From Chloroflexota bacterium (GTDB lineage: Bacteria; Chloroflexota; Limnocylindria; Limnocylindrales; CSP1-4): DNA of 8,471 bases. The notes under the pieces were generated by a model. The model ran no database searches and was not told where the DNA came from. It saw nothing but the letters and a program-made list of their open reading frames with translations. Positions 6,580-8,471 of the stretch are shown here, piece after piece. The stretch spans positions 1 through 8,471 of the forward strand of contig JAGDMV010000082.1 of NCBI GenBank assembly GCA_017860675.1, read 5' to 3'. The position numbers were made by a program, and so were the translations under genes. The number at the start of each line of letters is the position of its first letter. Position 1 is the first letter of the stretch.

Positions 6580-6659
6580 GAGCGTGCTCCACGCTCAGAT
6601 GTGGGCCGCCAACGGCCACAAGGCCCCTCTGCTGCCGGGAGTTCTCCTCGCGTACTCCC
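6580..6659 (-). terminator. Cluster of three hairpins after the methyltransferase gene, possible terminator without U-tract
   Basis: Starting about 34 nt after the stop codon at 6693, three potential stem-loops follow each other on the minus strand: GGGAGT/ACTCCC with an 11-nt loop (6659-6637), GTGGCCG pairing with CGGCCCAC across a 4-nt loop with one bulged base (6619-6601), and a perfect 7-bp GAGCGTG/CACGCTC stem with a 3-nt loop (6596-6580). None is followed by a run of T, so a classical intrinsic terminator is not shown. The position fits the end of the upstream transcript. Confidence 0.25.
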
Positions 6660-6692
6660 ACCAGGCCTATCCGGGGGAAGGGGGGTGGACAC

Positions 6693-7922
6693 CTACTCAA
6701 CGGGGCCATCGGCGATGTGCCGGCGCGGGATCCGTGGATCCCCCGGGCGCTCCAGCCGGAACGACAGGCCCCGCAGCGGCGGCTCCGGGTCGATGCCCCG
6801 GCCGGCCAGCAGCGCCGCAAAGCCCCCCAGGCGCTGGGGGTCGAGCAGGCGCTGCGCCGCGGCCCGCAACTCGAACGCCGCCTGCAGGTCGCGCACCCGG
6901 CCCCGCTCGCGCTCGAGCAGGTCCTGCAGGCCGCAGCCGACCAGGAGCTCGGCCTGGCTGGTCGTGCCCAGGTGGGCGAAGCCACGGGCGGCCAGCAGCG
7001 CCCGGACCGTGGTCAGGTCCACGTGCGCCGTGATGTCACGCTCGCCGACGTCGCAGTACGGCGCTTCAGGCGAGGGATCGGCGGCGTGGCCGCGGTAGGT
7101 CATCAGCGTGCCCGCCATCCGCCGCCGGTCGTACAGGTCGGCCGCCTCCCGCCCGTAGTCGATGGCCAGCACGAGGCCGCGACCGAGGTCGGCCGCCACC
7201 GAGTCCGCCCAGGGCGCCAGGGCGAGGCAGATCTCGGCCCGCTGCCCCTCCGCCAGGTCCACGCCGCGGTCCTCCAGGCGGGCGGCGAGCTCCGGCGTCG
7301 ATGGATCCCCCAGCCGCTCGATGAACGCCCCGTTGGGGTCGATGGCGACGAAGACCTCTCGCAGCGCGCCGTCACGTCGCTCGACGAGGTGGATCGGGAG
7401 CGCATCCAGGTACTCGTTCGCCAGGACGACCCCGGTGAACGGCGTGACAGGATCCGGCGCCTCGCCTCCGGCCGAGGCGACCAGCGACCCGGCAAGGCCG
7501 GCGGCGGCGAACCGCTCGGCGCACTCCGCGAGCCGCTCCCGGCTCAGCTCGCGCGGCAGGTAGCGGACGGCCGCAGCGATCCCGGAGCGATCCGCAGCGC
7601 CCCCGGCGCGGCCCGCCGCCAGGGCCTCGGCGATCGCCAGCCCGAGCGTGCCCGATCCCGCGCCATCCTCGCGCAGGACGAATGGATCGGGCCGGCCAAG
7701 CCGCGCCCAGGCCTCCTCGACCTGGGAGGCGAGGGCCGCGCCGAAGAGCGGGTGGAGCTCGGGGGCGGTCAGGAAGTCGCCGGCCCGCGTCGTCCGGGCC
7801 GGCCCGCCGGCGTAGTAGCCGTGGACCGGGTGGGCCAGCGCCAGCTCCATGTAGCGGGCGAAGGTGATGGCGCCGGACCGGCCCATCTCGGCCCGGATGA
7901 CGTCGACGACGGGCGAGGTCAC
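6693..7922 (-). CDS. MidA/NDUFAF7-family SAM-dependent methyltransferase (DUF185, Methyltransf_28)
   Basis: The 409-residue protein matches the MidA family along its length. Near the N-terminus it has ITFARYMELAL (19-29), HGYYAGG (34-40) and RAGDFLTAPELHPLFG (46-61). The SAM-binding glycine loop is DGAGSGTL (86-93). Downstream are ANEYLDALPIHLVE (168-181), the acidic LAIDYG (252-257), a GTL/YRGHA segment (271-280), DITAHVD (296-302) and TTSQAELL (320-327). The mitochondrial member NDUFAF7 dimethylates an arginine of the complex I subunit homologous to NuoD and is needed for complex I assembly; the role of bacterial members is less settled. The GTG start at 7922 overlaps the stop of the upstream reading frame by 4 nt (GTGA), so the two are probably coupled. 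The nuo operon lies 463 nt downstream on the same strand, and NuoD keeps the target-equivalent arginine. Family identity is confident; the substrate is inferred from the neighbourhood. Confidence 0.9.
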   Translation of the reverse strand: MTSPVVDVIRAEMGRSGAITFARYMELALAHPVHGYYAGGPARTTRAGDFLTAPELHPLFGAALASQVEEAWARLGRPDPFVLREDGAGSGTLGLAIAEALAAGRAGGAADRSGIAAAVRYLPRELSRERLAECAERFAAAGLAGSLVASAGGEAPDPVTPFTGVVLANEYLDALPIHLVERRDGALREVFVAIDPNGAFIERLGDPSTPELAARLEDRGVDLAEGQRAEICLALAPWADSVAADLGRGLVLAIDYGREAADLYDRRRMAGTLMTYRGHAADPSPEAPYCDVGERDITAHVDLTTVRALLAARGFAHLGTTSQAELLVGCGLQDLLERERGRVRDLQAAFELRAAAQRLLDPQRLGGFAALLAGRGIDPEPPLRGLSFRLERPGDPRIPRRHIADGPVE

Positions 7923-8471
7923 GGGCGGGCCGTCCGCGCCAGCAGCCGAAGGGCCGGGCCCACCAGGGTGTGGCCGCCGAGCAGCACCGGGATCGGCGCC
8001 TCGAGAGCGGCCGCCGTGAGGGCCCGCAGCCAGGGGTGGCCGACCCGGTCGGGCAGCAGCAGGTCCGAGGCAAAGCGGTCCTCGTCCGGCGGCCAGCGGC
8101 GCTCGTCGGCCCCGAGGCGATGCGCCAGCAGGACCCGGGTGTCGACCACGGCCCCCTCGCCCAACCCGGCCAGGATCGTGCCCAGCGCGCCGGGCCCCCG
8201 GCCAGGATCGTGCCCAGCGCGCCGGGCCCGTCGCGTCCCAGCAGGAGGCCGAGCGTCGAGCGGGGTGGCCGCTGGCGGCGGCCGTCCGGCGGGGGCACGA
8301 CCGGTGGTGCGCCGCGCGCCCGCGGAACATCCGCCGGGCGAACGGCCGGCCGGGCAGCCGCTCCACCCACCGTGCCGAGCCCGCCCCGGGTGCCCGGTGG
8401 ACGGTCCTGACCGAGCGCGAGCGGGCTGCTGGCCCGGAGACCCCGCTCCTCCACCAGCGCCCGGACGCGAC
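7919..8471 (-). pseudogene. Unrecognised gene, 5' part outside window, frame broken by a 32-bp tandem duplication
   Basis: The C-terminal 81 residues (8164 down to 7919) look like real protein: balanced composition, VVDTRVLLAHRLGADE, FASDLLLPDR and a final PVLLGGHTLVGPALRLLAR. Upstream, between 8471 and about 8197, a plausible frame (RVRALVEERGLRASSPLA, later STLGLLLGRDGPGALGTILAG) is open to the window edge, but it is in another phase. The two join exactly if one copy of the 32-bp repeat at 8165-8229 is removed, giving GTILAG-LGEGAVVDTR. With both copies the upstream frame continues into Trp/Cys/Arg-rich nonsense. The stretch encoded by about 8250-8410 is Pro/Arg-rich and could be a linker or hold a further frame problem. 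I do not recognise the family. The gene ends in a 4-nt overlap with the methyltransferase start. The break may be genuine, or an assembly or sequencing error in GC-rich DNA. Confidence 0.6.
8165..8229. repeat. Direct tandem duplication, 32-bp unit, two copies
   Basis: Positions 8165-8196 and 8197-8228 are identical, and the match extends one more base (8229). The unit begins CCCGGCCAGGATCGTGCCCA. Its length is not a multiple of three, so it shifts the frame of the minus-strand gene that crosses it. The unit is itself bounded by GGCCC/CCGGG-type sequence that could promote slippage. Confidence 0.95.

Larger units (their letters stand above)
6230..6692. other. Non-coding interval between the methyltransferase gene and nuoA
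   Basis: About 460 bp separate the stop of the methyltransferase gene from the nuoA start, the only sizeable gap in the window. Short open frames cross it, but their translations are Arg/Pro/Ser-rich and show no family features. No tRNA or riboswitch was recognised by eye. It holds several GC-rich inverted repeats: 6637-6642 with 6654-6659, 6601-6608 with 6613-6619, 6580-6586 with 6590-6596, a 10-bp palindrome at 6365-6374, and 6318-6324 with 6328-6334. It probably contains both the 3' end of the upstream transcript and the nuo promoter, but no sigma-70-type -35/-10 pair with good spacing is convincing. Confidence 0.7.

Noticed and set aside
7372..8454. Long minus-strand frame running through the duplicated region and on into the methyltransferase gene
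   Set aside because: After the duplication the translation becomes Trp/Cys/Arg/Pro-rich nonsense. Only its part upstream of about 8197 is plausible protein, so the long frame is a consequence of the 32-bp shift.
1..8471. CRISPR array, insertion sequence or prophage signature
   Set aside because: There are no regularly spaced repeats, no transposase or integrase motifs and no terminal inverted repeats. The only repeat of note is the 32-bp duplication.

Overview
The window is very GC-rich, with strong G/C bias at third codon positions and GTG used for five of the seven start codons chosen within the window. Every gene lies on the minus strand, so biological order runs from high to low coordinates. 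The main content is a respiratory complex I (nuo) operon in the order nuoA-nuoB-nuoC-nuoD-nuoH-[nuoI::nuoE fusion]-nuoF. nuoF runs off the left edge. Placing H and I directly after D, with the NADH-module genes E and F afterwards, differs from the classical A-to-N order. The gene order, base composition and NuoD sequence style would fit a high-GC Chloroflexota-type bacterium or perhaps an actinomycete. This is inference only, because no rRNA or other taxonomic marker is present.

Region by region, from right to left. 7919-8471 holds the 3' part of an unrecognised gene that is split by a 32-bp tandem duplication. 6693-7922 encodes a MidA/NDUFAF7-family SAM-dependent methyltransferase whose GTG start overlaps the stop of the previous gene. 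6230-6692 is non-coding: it is the 3' flank of the methyltransferase gene and the 5' leader and probable promoter of the nuo operon, with several short inverted repeats. 1-6229 is the tightly packed nuo operon, with gaps of 2-18 nt or small overlaps.

NuoA and NuoH belong to the membrane arm. NuoB, NuoC and NuoD form the quinone-reducing connecting module, with all four cluster N2 cysteines intact in NuoB. NuoI, NuoE and NuoF would normally carry electrons from NADH/FMN towards N2. In this window that input branch looks degenerate at several independent places. NuoI has only one of its two [4Fe-4S] motifs and is fused in frame to NuoE. The NuoE domain lacks the second pair of [2Fe-2S] cysteines. 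NuoF has Ser in place of one N3 cysteine and an altered FMN-site loop. Yet the reading frames are intact and the genes are tightly coupled, so this looks like an evolved variant rather than simple decay. It may be a complex I with a remodelled electron-input module or a different donor. The neighbouring MidA-family gene matters because the mitochondrial homologue NDUFAF7 dimethylates an arginine of the NuoD homologue, and that arginine is conserved here (NuoD Arg84).
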